DNA from: Anodontia alba
Taxonomy: Eukaryota; Mollusca; Bivalvia; Lucinida; Lucinidae
Direction of reading: 5' to 3'
NCBI GenBank assembly: GCA_964016985.1
Contig: OZ024831.1
Coordinates: forward strand, 26,207,631 to 26,271,630
Length of the DNA: 64,000 nt
Below are positions 32,030-42,001 of the stretch, one piece after another. Under the pieces are notes generated by a model. It was not told the origin of the DNA. It saw only the letters and a list, made by a program, of their open reading frames with translations, and did no database searches. The position numbers and the translations under genes were made by a program. Position 1 is the first letter of the stretch. Each line of letters begins with the position of its first letter.

Positions 32030-34283
32030 TGTCACGTCCCTGTTTTATCTTGAATATATTTTACATGTACATAGTATAAAAAGAAGTTTGTATCGATTTT
32101 TATTAACCAGGTTAGATTAATGCATTGTAACTGGAGCGCTGATTATGATGACAGTTTTACTTTTTAAGCAAGTAGGTACACTTCAGCTTTCAGGTTACGG
32201 TATTACGGTAATCACGAGATAGTTATGCTGAGGGTGTATTTGATTATTCACGTCTATATACTTGAGCGGTTACCAGAACACTATATATTCCGAGTGAACC
32301 TAGGTTTGGTGATCAATATCTTCACTGTTCTGGGATTGATTTTCGTCTCAAGGCTATCTTTTGAAAGGGGAGACAATTTTCTGTCGTAATTTTGCAGTTT
32401 TGTAGCGTTCCGAGAGAAAAATGTTTTTTGCTTCATAGTTTTAGCAGTTGCTGTATGAAACTTTGCACCGTTCGGACAATCGAACAGGTTATTTTAAATC
32501 ATGACTATCACGGTATTCTTGTGAATATTATTTTTAGATCTTGAATTTCACGGATTACTTGTGGACACAATGTTTCAAAACGTGCCACATTACTATAAAA
32601 GTTCCCTGGTGGAATAGAACGATACACACTACAAATTCATTTCATCGAAGACTGATCCTTGTCTTCCTTTTACTAATCTTCATGTTGTGTTGTATCTGGG
32701 GAATCTGACCATGGTAAGTCAATAATTTATTTTAATTTTATTCTTGCAATATTCTTGCTCGTCTTTACCGCAGCTAAAATTCGAGTAGGTAAATTTATTG
32801 CTTTACTACGTTGCGATTTTATGTATCATTCGTACTTACAAACCCGGCATGATAAGTAGATAGACCCTGATCAGATGTGTATACTTTGGTTATATGTGTA
32901 GACCCTGATCAGACGAATAAGCCGTATCGGGTGTGTAAGCTATAAACCGAATAGGGAGGTTAAGTTTGATCGATTCTATGGATCCTGATCAGTCTGGTGA
33001 GTCTGATAGGTTCTGTAGACCCTGATCAGAATGCAATCATTAATATTTTTATTTGAATAAGATAAATGGATATTACATATTCTCATCTGACATGTACATA
33101 CCAGACATATACGCTTAAATGTAAGACACAGTTAGGCGTTATGTTGTTATGTTAACCGCACACACCGTACATATACGCGTAAAAGTACGCTACCGTTAGG
33201 CGTTATGTTGACTGCATACACATTCATTAGTTAGCGCGATTTACACAAAATGACAAAGACTATATTCACCTTGAATACATATACAGAGGTCCTTTTTATT
33301 TTAATAAGTCTGTTTACTAGAATATTTTACGGTGAAATGACTCAAGCAGCGAGGAGTCATGTTTGAGGCTATGACGATGGCATGTTGATATTGTACCCAA
33401 TGATTACGTGGGGACGATGGGGACGATGTGTGATCGTGTAATCATTGTGGTATAATGGCAGTTATAATTTATTTTAGCCTTTAGCGTTCTAAAGGGATTC
33501 TTACAGTGGAAGGCGCATGGGTTCTTCCTGTAAGAATGTGTAATCGTCGAGATGCCATTCCTCCGATTAATACAGATGTCAGATATATTCTGACTCTGTG
33601 TCTGCCTGTGTTAAATTTTGTTTTTACAATATTATATGTCATTAACAGCGTCCATGTGGTTTTAGGATCTGATTTTGCTATATGATAATCAATTGCAACG
33701 GACTTGTCGCATTTATAACATTTGGCGTACACACTCTGTATATCTAGTGGAAATTGATAAGGAAATATCTTGTCATGTTTGATATCGAGAGTTCTAGGAC
33801 ATGATACTTATTTTCAGGTCCCGTATCCGTATCTGTATCCGTATCCATATCCGTATCATGTATCTGTTTCACCACTGTTATCGTCACTATGACTGACCAT
33901 CAAATGTTTTCCGGCAAGCTTTGTTCAAAGTTCTATGGGTACAAAGTGTTAGTGATAACCGGAAATATCATGGAGGATACATCCGTGGACAAGTTTCAAG
34001 TTATGTAATTAATTCAAATTTATATTATATTTAATTATGGAAATATAATTAAATAGTTTCAGATTATGAAGTTTAACAGTACCTATGGATTATGGAAGCT
34101 TCGGAATATAGAAATTAGAACATGGAAATTTGAACTTTTAATTATAGTTTTTTTGTTTTTTTTTTTAACTTTTTAAATACATGCTTGTTTTTATTTTACA
34201 AAGTGTTGTGTTTATCCTCTGATTCCTTGTGATTGCGTCTAGTCCATCGTCACCGTGCCCAACGCTCGTCCGATCACGTGACA
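32030..34283 (+). repeat. 5' LTR (2254 bp)
   Basis: Begins TGTCACGTCCC and ends GATCACGTGACA, an 8-bp terminal inversion (TGTCACGT/ACGTGACA) of the TG...CA type. It contains four close copies of the word GACCCTGATCAGA or a variant (32861-33030), a CCGTATC tandem repeat near 33822-33858 and an 83-codon minus-strand frame. More than 2 kb is long for a gypsy LTR. Confidence 0.93.
33481..33732 (-). CDS. Antisense frame inside the LTR, unknown
   Basis: An 83-residue frame that starts MYAKCYKCDKS (a Cys-x2-Cys pair) and ends in RIPLER. The 3' LTR carries it intact at 41175-41426 with three residue changes. I do not recognise the family, and the sequence has no other domain signature. Long LTRs sometimes hold captured or antisense genes, but an 83-codon frame can also be chance. 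All three differences seen between the copies change an amino acid, which does not suggest protein-level constraint since insertion. Low confidence that it is expressed. Confidence 0.25.
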   Translation of the reverse strand: MYAKCYKCDKSVAIDYHIAKSDPKTTWTLLMTYNIVKTKFNTGRHRVRIYLTSVLIGGMASRRLHILTGRTHAPSTVRIPLER

Positions 34284-34284
34284 A

Positions 34285-34301
34285 TGGTGTCAGAAGTGGG
34301 A
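34285..34301 (+). promoter_or_regulatory. Primer-binding site
   Basis: TGGTGTCAGAAGTGGGA starts two bases after the 5' LTR. It starts with TGG, the complement of a tRNA 3' CCA. From memory of gypsy elements in other invertebrates, this matches a tRNA-Leu primer; the tRNA identity is inference. Confidence 0.8.
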
Positions 34302-34979
34302 TCATGGTGACTTTGGACACGTTATTCTAGCAAACAGAGGATCAGATCTATTGTGTTAAATATATTTTGTTGTTTATGTTTTGTATGTAGTTATGTGGAA
34401 TTAGTTACTGTCAAATTATGTATATTCCAGAAGGTAATGACAAGCGGGACCATGGTCAATCATGTTGTGTAGTGTGTCCCATGGTGAGATAAACAGATAC
34501 AGCACAGCAGGCGTGAAGAAAGGATAAGGTCGGAAAAGCTTTTTGTTTATTTTCCAGTGGTCACTTTTTATCTGTTGACCGTGAATGCCCTTTATATTTT
34601 ATTGTGGATAAGTTAACACGCAGAGTTGTGTATATTCCATTGATAACTCGGAGAGGTGTGATATTGACAGTTAATGAGTAATTTTGTGTGATTTAGGCAA
34701 CGAGGAGTGATGTATGGGTTTATTTGGTATTATGGATGCCGTTGGCCTATGATCATTTTTGAGCATTGTTATTGTCCTCTTCTAGAGTTAGTGGATATTG
34801 TATTCATATTAGTGGAATGCTTTATTTCGTGTTAGACTTCAGTGTAAACTAAGAGTTATAACTCTTATTTTAGTTTTAGGGCATTTAATTAATAGTGATT
34901 TTCTGAGACTTATCCTATGAAACTTGTGCTTAATTGAAACAAACTTCTTACTATAATTGTTTCACTGAGACTTAGAGAA
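34302..34979 (+). other. Retrotransposon leader
   Basis: Untranslated region between the primer-binding site and the first gag Met. No open frame of note. It would hold the packaging signal, which cannot be located by eye. Confidence 0.6.
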
Positions 34980-35798
34980 ATGGAGACCATAGAAAATTTA
35001 AAAGCTCAAGGGGAGGCTTTAGGGTACGAAGGCGATGCACTTCGAGCTTTTATTAAGGATCAACAAGATAGGTTACGCGATGAGAGAAAGGCACAGCGTG
35101 AGGCGCAAGCACGCGAACGTGAACTCGCGGAGGCTAAGGAAGCACGCGAGCGTGAATTAGCAGAAACGGCGGCAGCGCGTGAATTAAAAGAACGCGAACT
35201 CGCGGAGGCTAAGGAAGCACGCGAGCGTGAATTAGCAGAAACGGCGGCAGCGCGTGAATTAAAAGAACGCGAACTCGCGGAGGCTAAGGAAGCACGCGAG
35301 CGTGAATTAGCAGAAACGGCGGCAGCGCGTGAATTAAAAGAACGCGAACTCGCGGAGGCTAAGGCCGAGGCTAAGGCAGCACATGAACGCGAGATACAAA
35401 GAATGCAATTACAACAAGACATTGAGCAAAAGAAACATATATTTGAAATGGAAAGGTTAGCCGCGGAGCAAAATATAAAGCCGGCAGTGCAGCATAAGGA
35501 AGATAAAACTTATGTCACTGCTAAGACCCCAAAAATACCAGCATTTGATGAAGGTAAAGATGAAATGGATTCTTATTTGCTTAGGTTTGAAAGGTATGCT
35601 ACAGCTCAAAAATGGAAGAAAGAAGATTGGGCTACTAATTTGAGCGCACTTCTCAAAGGTAAGGCACTTGATGTATATGCATTAATGCCTGTAGAAGAGG
35701 CATTAAATTATGATATGTTGAAGGCAGCTTTACTCAAAAGATATGAGTTAACTGAAGAAGGATTTAAGAGAAGGTATAAGAAGTGTAGGCCAGATTGA
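34980..35798 (+). pseudogene. gag, 5' part, ending at an in-frame TGA
   Basis: Gag forms the retrotransposon's capsid particle. This 272-codon stretch starts METIENLKAQ. It has an exceptionally charged Ala/Glu/Arg-rich coiled-coil (about residues 40-145) made of three perfect 75-bp (25-residue) repeats plus part of a fourth at 35121-35375. The capsid-like section includes FDEGKDEMDSYLLRFERYA, a common gypsy gag theme. A TGA at 35796-35798 stops it, and the same frame carries on with gag-like sequence on the other side, so this is one gag broken by a stop. Whether the stop is read through is unknown. Confidence 0.85.
35121..35375 (+). repeat. 75-bp tandem repeat within gag
   Basis: Three identical 75-bp units start at 35121, 35196 and 35271, with a fourth partial unit at 35346. 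The length is a multiple of three, so the frame is kept. Base composition is GC-richer than the neighbouring sequence. Identity between units implies recent expansion. Confidence 0.95.
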
Positions 35799-35828
35799 GG
35801 TGAAACTTTTCAGCAATTCACCAGCCGT

Positions 35829-36923
35829 ATGAAAAGTTATTTTACAAGGTGGGTAGATATGTCTGGCATTAATAAGACTTATGATGGATTAGCAGATTTA
35901 ATACTTAGAGATCAGCTTGCATTTATTTGTAATAGAGACCTTGAACTTTTCCTTAGAGAAAGGGAACCCAAGTCACTTGAACAGGCTAGTAAATTAGCAG
36001 ATCAGTACAAAGAAGCCAGATATACTGATATTCTTAATTTGACATTTAAGATCAATGAAAGACCAAGATCTAGGTCAAGGTCGAGATCACCTTCACCTTC
36101 TGTTCGAAGGTATAATCATCAAGGCCCACAGCCTTTTAGAGGGTCATGTTTTATTTGTGGTGATAAAAAACACATAGCTAGATTTTGTCCTGATAGAGCA
36201 AAAGGTAATATGAAGGTAGCTGCAACACGAACATATGGTAGAGGTAGAAGTAGATCCCCCTCGAAACATGTGCGTTTTCAGGATCAGAGACAAGGACAGG
36301 AACTGAGCGATAACGGGAAATCGGATGACAACCAGGTATGTGGAGCGTGTTTTATTCATACTGATACAGTTAGTTATGTCCAAGCAAGCAATGATGGCAC
36401 TAAGGTCTGTCCAGGGATGGAAGATACATTGAAGGTGAGTACTACAGCTCAACCTTCACCCATTTGTAATGATATGAAGACCGTACAGGGTATAATGGGG
36501 AACCAAATTGTTAGTGTCTTGCGCGACACTGGGTGTACTGGGGTGATTGTCAAACAATCATTAGTTTCCTCAGAGAATTTGACTGGCAAGATGCATTCAT
36601 GCATGATGGTAGATAGGACTACATTACAGCTTCCTGAAGCTAAAGTATCATTAGACACTCCTTATTTTAAGGGAGACACACTTGCCCTTTGTATGGAGAA
36701 CCCTTTGGTTGATGTTATTATAGGTAATATTCCAGGGGCGAGGGATGCTTATGACCCGAATATAAATTGGGTGCCAGCTTTAGCAGTACAAACCCGGTCC
36801 CAAGCCAAACTACCTAAACAAACCAAAACATCACTCAAAACCCCCAATATTATCGATAGGGATATTTCACCTCAACAAATTAAGGAAGCTCAAGTTAATG
36901 ATCCTACTCTGGCAAGAATTTGA
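35829..36923 (+). pseudogene. gag 3' part with CCHC zinc knuckle, and aspartic protease
   Basis: Same frame as 34980-35798. It continues the capsid C-terminal region (YFTRWVDMSGI, LRDQLAFICN), then an SR-rich basic patch (RPRSRSRSRSPSPS), and a CCHC knuckle (C107, C110, H115, C120 of this stretch) for RNA binding. The protease active-site triad DTG lies at 36525-36533 (RDTGCTGVIV), and a further protease block VDVIIGNIPG follows. The frame stops at TGA 36921-36923, just where the integrase region begins. The Met at 35829 is only the first Met after the upstream stop, not a likely real start. Confidence 0.85.
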
Positions 36924-37199
36924 AAAGCTTGCGATGAATCAGAAGTTAAAGGTAATGCTAAGTTTTTTCGCAAAAATGACTTGATATACAGACAATTTAG
37001 TTCACCTAATGTGGAATTTGGTAAGATTTTTATTCAACTTGTAGTTCCACAGCAATATCGCAAGATGGTAATGAAATTAGCCCATGAGTCAATCCTGTCT
37101 GGACATCTTGCAGTGAAACGGACTATTCAAAAGGTACTATCAGAATTCTTTTGGCCAGGGATAGCAAGTGATTATAAAGAGGTTTTGTCATTCTTGTGA
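36924..37199 (+). pseudogene. Integrase N-terminal (zinc-binding) region, broken
   Basis: In the same frame as gag-protease after the TGA. It shows the HHCC-domain pattern (MKLAHESILSGHLAVKRTI, then FFWPGI), with the two histidines here. The Cys pair (CDICQ) appears only in another frame, because the reading frame breaks at about 37191-37231. There the 16-bp word CATATGTCAGCGCACT is present twice in tandem (37200-37231), and one further base shift is needed just before it. Domain identity is clear; function is lost in this copy. Confidence 0.85.
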
Positions 37200-39664
37200 C
37201 ATATGTCAGCGCACTCATATGTCAGCGCACTATAGCCAAAGGTAGGAATACAAGAGCGCCCTTAGGCAGTATGCCAGTTATAGATACCCCATTTCAAAGA
37301 GTAGCAATTGACTTGGTTGGTCCACTTGAACCCCGTACTGAGAATAGGAATAAGTATATTTTGACGTTAGTTGATTATGCAACTAGGTATCCAGAAGCAG
37401 TAGCTCTGTCTTCAATTGAGACCGAAGCAGTTGCAGAAGCTTTAGTTAGTATATTCAGTAGAGTCGGAGTACCGAAAGAAATATTAACTGACATGGGAAA
37501 TCAATTCACGTCAGCACTGATGAAAGAGGTAAGTAGACTTTTGTCATTCAAACAGTTAGTTACTTCCCCTTATCATCCCATCTGTAATGGCTTAGTAGAG
37601 CGCTTTAACGGTACATTAAAGAAAATGTTGACTAGAATGTGCGCAGAACGTCCGAAAGACTGGGACAAGTATATAGATCCATTATTATTTGCATACAGAG
37701 AAGTTCCACAGGAAAGTCTGGGGTTTTCTCCGTTTGAATTAATATATGGATGGCCTGTGCGTGGACCTATGCAAATTTTAAGAGAATTGTGGACGAAGGA
37801 TATCGAGGATCCTCGGGTACGTACTACTTACCAGTATGTTTTAGATTTGAGGGAAAGATTAGAGTCAACGGTAAGTTTAGCACAGCAAAACTTGCAGAAT
37901 ATGTCAAAGAAGTATAAAAAATACTATAATCGGAAGTCGAGGCGCCGACATTTAAAGGTAGGTAGCAAAGTTCTCGTACTTCTTCCGACTAAGACAAATA
38001 AATTGTTGATGAGTTGGAAAGGCCCGTACGAAGTAGTGGAGAAATTAAGTGTCTTAGATTATAGAATTAAAATAGGAAAGAAAGTAAAAACTTTCCATAT
38101 CAATATGCTTAGGCAATACATTGAGAGAGAGGATGATCAACAGACTACAGATGTTCAGGTATGTTCTATTGCAGTATTAGACTGTACTTCGGAAGATACC
38201 GAAGATAATATAGAAGGATTAGTGGAATCGCCATCAATTTGTGACAATGAGTCAGTTGAACTGTTAAACATTAATCCAGACTTGACAAAAGAGGAACAAA
38301 GTCAGGTAAGGCAACTTGTAACAAATTTTGCTAGTACATTTACAGGAATACCCGGCTGTACCACTCTGTTGGAACATGACATTAAGTTGACAACAGATAC
38401 GCCGGTAAGAGTTAAGCAATATCCACTTCCTTTCAATATGATGGAAGCAGCAAAGGATGAGGTAAGAGATATGATCAATTTAGACATTGTAGAACCATCA
38501 GAAAGTCCTTACTGTTCCCCTGTTCTTATAGTCAAAAAGAAAGACGATACGAACAGATTTTGCATAGATTTTCGTACACTGAATAAGATTACGGTTTTCG
38601 ATGCAGAGCCGATGCCAGAGCCGATGCCAAATATGGAGGAAATATTTACGAAAATAGCAGGTCATAAGTACATATCCAAGCTTGACCTTACCAAAGGTTA
38701 TTGGCAGATACCTTTAACTAAGAATGCTAAGCAATACACAGCTTTTCAAACACCATTAGGACTGTTACAATTTAAAGTTCTACCTTTCGGTTTAGTAACA
38801 GCTCAAGCTTCCTGTAGTAAACTGATGAGGAAACTGCTGAAAGGTATGTCTAATATAGACAATTTTGTTGATGATATCATCATATTCACATCTACTTGGG
38901 AACATCATATGCAAGTATTCGAGGAATTATTGAAGCGACTAAGAGATGCCAATTTGACTGTGAAACCAAGTAAATGTCTCATTGGTTTTCAAAATTTAGA
39001 ATGTCTTGGTCATTTGGTTGGTGGTACACTTATTAGGCCCTGCCCTGATAAGATTCTAGCAATTGAAAAAGCAGAAAGACCTGTTACCAAGAAACAAGTA
39101 CGTTCATTCTTGGGACTTGTAGGATTTTATAGATCTTTTATTCCTAATTTTTCTCATATTGCCGCACCTTTGACGGAACTTACAAAAAAAGGTGAGTCCA
39201 ATAAAGTACACTGGGATGAACCACAACAGAGAGCATTTGATTCATTGAAGAAGGCGTTGACAGTTCAACCTATTCTTAAAATGGCCGATCTGTCAAAACC
39301 ATTTACTTTACAAGTAGATGCCTCTAATGAGGGATTAGGAGCTGTCCTTTTGCAAGACGAAGAAGGTAGGAAAAGTCCTATTGCATATGCAAGTAGAAAA
39401 CTGAAACCTAGTGAAAAATCATATGCAGTAATAGAGAAAGAATGTCTTGCGCTAGTATGGGCAGTACAAAAGTTCCATAGATATTTGTATGGCACAGCAT
39501 TTACGATAGGAACCAATCATCAGCCATTAAGCTATTTAAATAAAGCAAAGCTTACAAATTCTAGACTGATGCGATGGGCTTTGGCATTACAGCCATATAG
39601 ATTTCATATAGTGGCAATACGTGGTGCAGAAAATGTGGGCGCAGATTATTTAAGCCGTGTATAA
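37196..39664 (+). CDS. Integrase core, GPY/F module, reverse transcriptase and RNase H
   Basis: An 822-codon frame that opens without an ATG, inside the duplicated word noted above. Integrase: catalytic D39 (DLVGP), D99 (TDMGNQF) and E135 (GLVERFN), with the 35-residue spacing of DD35E enzymes. The GPY/F module is at 274-308 (SWKGPYEV). RT runs about 385-640: D497 (LDLTKGYWQIPL), LPFGL at 529-533, catalytic FVDD at 557-560. RNase H: D708 (LQVDAS), E747/E749, D817 (GADYLSR). The usual TDH motif reads TNH (N774), losing an acidic residue. Integrase precedes RT with its own GPY/F tail, so the order is not a frame artefact. Stop TAA at 39662-39664. It is the 3' part of a gag-pol, not an independent gene. 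Confidence 0.92.
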   Translation: MTYVSALICQRTIAKGRNTRAPLGSMPVIDTPFQRVAIDLVGPLEPRTENRNKYILTLVDYATRYPEAVALSSIETEAVAEALVSIFSRVGVPKEILTDMGNQFTSALMKEVSRLLSFKQLVTSPYHPICNGLVERFNGTLKKMLTRMCAERPKDWDKYIDPLLFAYREVPQESLGFSPFELIYGWPVRGPMQILRELWTKDIEDPRVRTTYQYVLDLRERLESTVSLAQQNLQNMSKKYKKYYNRKSRRRHLKVGSKVLVLLPTKTNKLLMSWKGPYEVVEKLSVLDYRIKIGKKVKTFHINMLRQYIEREDDQQTTDVQVCSIAVLDCTSEDTEDNIEGLVESPSICDNESVELLNINPDLTKEEQSQVRQLVTNFASTFTGIPGCTTLLEHDIKLTTDTPVRVKQYPLPFNMMEAAKDEVRDMINLDIVEPSESPYCSPVLIVKKKDDTNRFCIDFRTLNKITVFDAEPMPEPMPNMEEIFTKIAGHKYISKLDLTKGYWQIPLTKNAKQYTAFQTPLGLLQFKVLPFGLVTAQASCSKLMRKLLKGMSNIDNFVDDIIIFTSTWEHHMQVFEELLKRLRDANLTVKPSKCLIGFQNLECLGHLVGGTLIRPCPDKILAIEKAERPVTKKQVRSFLGLVGFYRSFIPNFSHIAAPLTELTKKGESNKVHWDEPQQRAFDSLKKALTVQPILKMADLSKPFTLQVDASNEGLGAVLLQDEEGRKSPIAYASRKLKPSEKSYAVIEKECLALVWAVQKFHRYLYGTAFTIGTNHQPLSYLNKAKLTNSRLMRWALALQPYRFHIVAIRGAENVGADYLSRV

Positions 39665-39720
39665 CGTAATATTTTCGGCGATATAAAGTGACGTAATACT
39701 CTAGTGCTATGCACTTCTGT
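39665..39720 (+). other. Spacer between pol stop and polypurine tract
   Basis: Short AT-rich spacer. There is no room for an env-like ORF. Confidence 0.8.
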
Positions 39721-39746
39721 AAAAGGGGAGACATATCTCCCCTTTT
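39721..39746 (+). promoter_or_regulatory. Polypurine tract, part of a perfect palindrome
   Basis: AAAAGGGGAGA (plus-strand primer) is followed by CATA and then its exact complement TCTCCCCTTTT. The second half replaces the TGTCACGTCCCTG that starts the 5' LTR. Confidence 0.85.
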
Positions 39747-42001
39747 ATCTTGAATATATTTTACATGTACATAGTATAAAAAGAAGTTTGTATCGATTTT
39801 TATTAACCAGGTTAGATTAATGCATTGTAACTGGAGCGCTGATTATGATGACAGTTTTACTTTTTAAGCAAGTAGGTACACTTCAGCTTTCAGGTTACGG
39901 TATTACGGTAATCACGAGATAGTTATGCTGAGGGTGTATTTGATTATTCACGTCTATATACTTGAGCGGTTACCAGAACACTATATATTCCGAGTGAACC
40001 TAGGTTTGGTGATCAATATCTTCACTGTTCTGGGATTGATTTTCGTCTCAAGGCTATCTTTTGAAAGGGGAGACAATTTTCTGTCGTAATTTTGCAGTTT
40101 TGTAGCGTTCCGAGAGAAAAATGTTTTTTGCTTCATAGTTTTAGCAGTTGCTGTATGAAACTTTGCACCGTTCGGACAATCGAACAGGTTATTTTAAATC
40201 TTGACTATCACGGTATTCTTGTGAATATTATTTTTAGATCTTGAATTTCACGGATTACTTGTGGACACAATGTTTCAAAACGTGCCACATTACTATAAAA
40301 GTTCCCTGGTGGAATAGAACGATACACACTACAAATTCATTTCATCGAAGACTGATCCTTGTCTTCCTTTTACTAATCTTCATGTTGTGTTGTATCTGGG
40401 GAATCTGACCATAGTAAGTCAATAATTTATTTTAATTTTATTCTTGCAATATTCTTGCTCGTCTTTACCGCAGCTAAAATTCGAGTAGGTAAATTTATTG
40501 CTTTACTACGTTGCGATTTTATGTATCATTCGTACTTACAAACCCGGCATGATAAGTAGATAGACCCTGATCAGATGTGTATACTTTGGTTATATGTGTA
40601 GACCCTGATCAGACGAATAAGCCGTATCGGGTGTGTAAGCTATAAACCGAATAGGGAGGTTAAGTTTGATCGATTCTATGGATCCTGATCAGTCTGGTGA
40701 GTCTGATAGGTTCTGTAGACCCTGATCAGAATGCAATCATTAATATTTTTATTTGAATAAGATAAATGGATATTACATATTCTCATCTGACATGTACATA
40801 CCAGACATATACGCTTAAATGTAAGACACAGTTAGGCGTTATGTTGTTATGTTAACCGCACACACCGTACATATACGCGTAAAAGTACGCTACCGTTAGG
40901 CGTTATGTTGACTGCATACACATTCATTAGTTAGCGCGATTTACACAAAATGACAAAGACTATATTCACCTTGAATACATATACAGAGGTCCTTTTTATT
41001 TTAATCACAAGTCTGTTTACTAGAATATTTTACGGTGAAATGGCTCAAGCAGCGAGGAGTCATGTTTGAGGCTATGACGATGGCATGTTGATATTGTACC
41101 CAATGATTACGTGGGGACGATGTGTGATCGTGTAATCATTGTGGTATAATGGCAGTTATAATTTATTTTAGCCTTTAGCGTTCTAAAGGGATTCTTACAG
41201 TGGAAGGCGCATGGGTTCTTCCTGTAAGAGTGTGTAATCGTCGAGATGCCATTCCTCCGATTAATACAGATGTCAGATATATTCTGACTGTGTGTCTGCC
41301 TGTGTTAAATTTTGTTTTTACAATATTATATGTCATTAACAGCGTCCATGTGGTTTTAGGATCTGATTTTGCTATATAATAATCAATTGCAACGGACTTG
41401 TCGCATTTATAACATTTGGCGTACACACTCTGTATATCTAGTGGAAATTGATAAGGAAATATCTTGTCATGTTTGATATCGAGAGTTCTAGGACATGATA
41501 CTTATTTTCAGGTCCCGTATCCGTATCTGTATCCGTATCCATATCCGTATCCGTATCTGTATCCGTATCCATATCCGTATCATGTATCTGTTTCACCACT
41601 GTTATCGTCACTATGATTGACCATCAAATGTTTTCCGGCAAGCTTTGTTCAAAGTTCTATGGGTACAAAGTGTTAGTGATAACCGGAAATATCATGGAGG
41701 ATACATCCGTGGACAAGTTTCAAGTTATGTAATTAATTCAAATTTATATTATATTTAATTATGGAAATATAATTAAATAGTTTCAGATTATGAAGTTTAA
41801 CAGTACCTATGGATTATGGAAGCTTCGGAATATAGAAATTAGAACATGGAAATTTGAACTTTTAATTATAGTTTTTTTTTTTTGAACTTTTTAAATACAT
41901 GCTTGTTTTTATTTTACAAAGTGTTGTGTTTATCCTCTGATTGCTTGTGATTGCGTCTAGTCCATCGTCACCGTGCCCAACGCTCGTCCGATCACGTGAC
42001 A
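39730..42001 (+). repeat. 3' LTR (~2.27 kb)
   Basis: Aligns with the 5' LTR from TTTTATCTTGAATATATT (39743 corresponds to 32043) to the same GATCACGTGACA end. Differences include scattered substitutions, a 3-base gain near 41007, loss of a 12-bp GGGGACGAT unit near 41115, and a longer CCGTATC array near 41515-41580. Its first ~13 bases do not match the 5' LTR. Confidence 0.92.
41175..41426 (-). CDS. Antisense LTR frame, second copy, unknown
   Basis: The 83-codon counterpart of 33481-33732, also free of stops. It differs at three residues (Tyr for His, Thr for Arg, Thr for Ile). Same caution applies: no recognised family, coding status unproven. Confidence 0.25.
   Translation of the reverse strand: MYAKCYKCDKSVAIDYYIAKSDPKTTWTLLMTYNIVKTKFNTGRHTVRIYLTSVLIGGMASRRLHTLTGRTHAPSTVRIPLER

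Larger units (their letters stand above)
32030..42001 (+). mobile_element. LTR retrotransposon, Ty3/gypsy-type with integrase before RT (Gmr1-like)
   Basis: A 9972-bp insertion: 5' LTR, primer-binding site, gag with CCHC and protease, integrase, reverse transcriptase/RNase H, polypurine tract, 3' LTR, bounded by CAGAT. Integrase (37.2-38.1 kb) lies 5' of RT (38.3-39.0 kb), whereas standard Ty3/gypsy elements have the reverse order. Gmr1-type elements are the known exception. The LTRs differ by roughly ten substitutions and a few indels over 2.2 kb, so insertion is fairly recent. Yet the coding region has two in-frame TGA stops and a frameshift, so this copy would need proteins from elsewhere. 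Confidence 0.92.

Noticed and set aside
34980..35422. Minus-strand Ser/Arg/Ala-rich frame opposite gag
   Set aside because: Mirror of the 75-bp gag repeats.
39665..39720. Envelope gene in the LTR element
   Set aside because: Only ~56 bp separate the pol stop from the polypurine tract.
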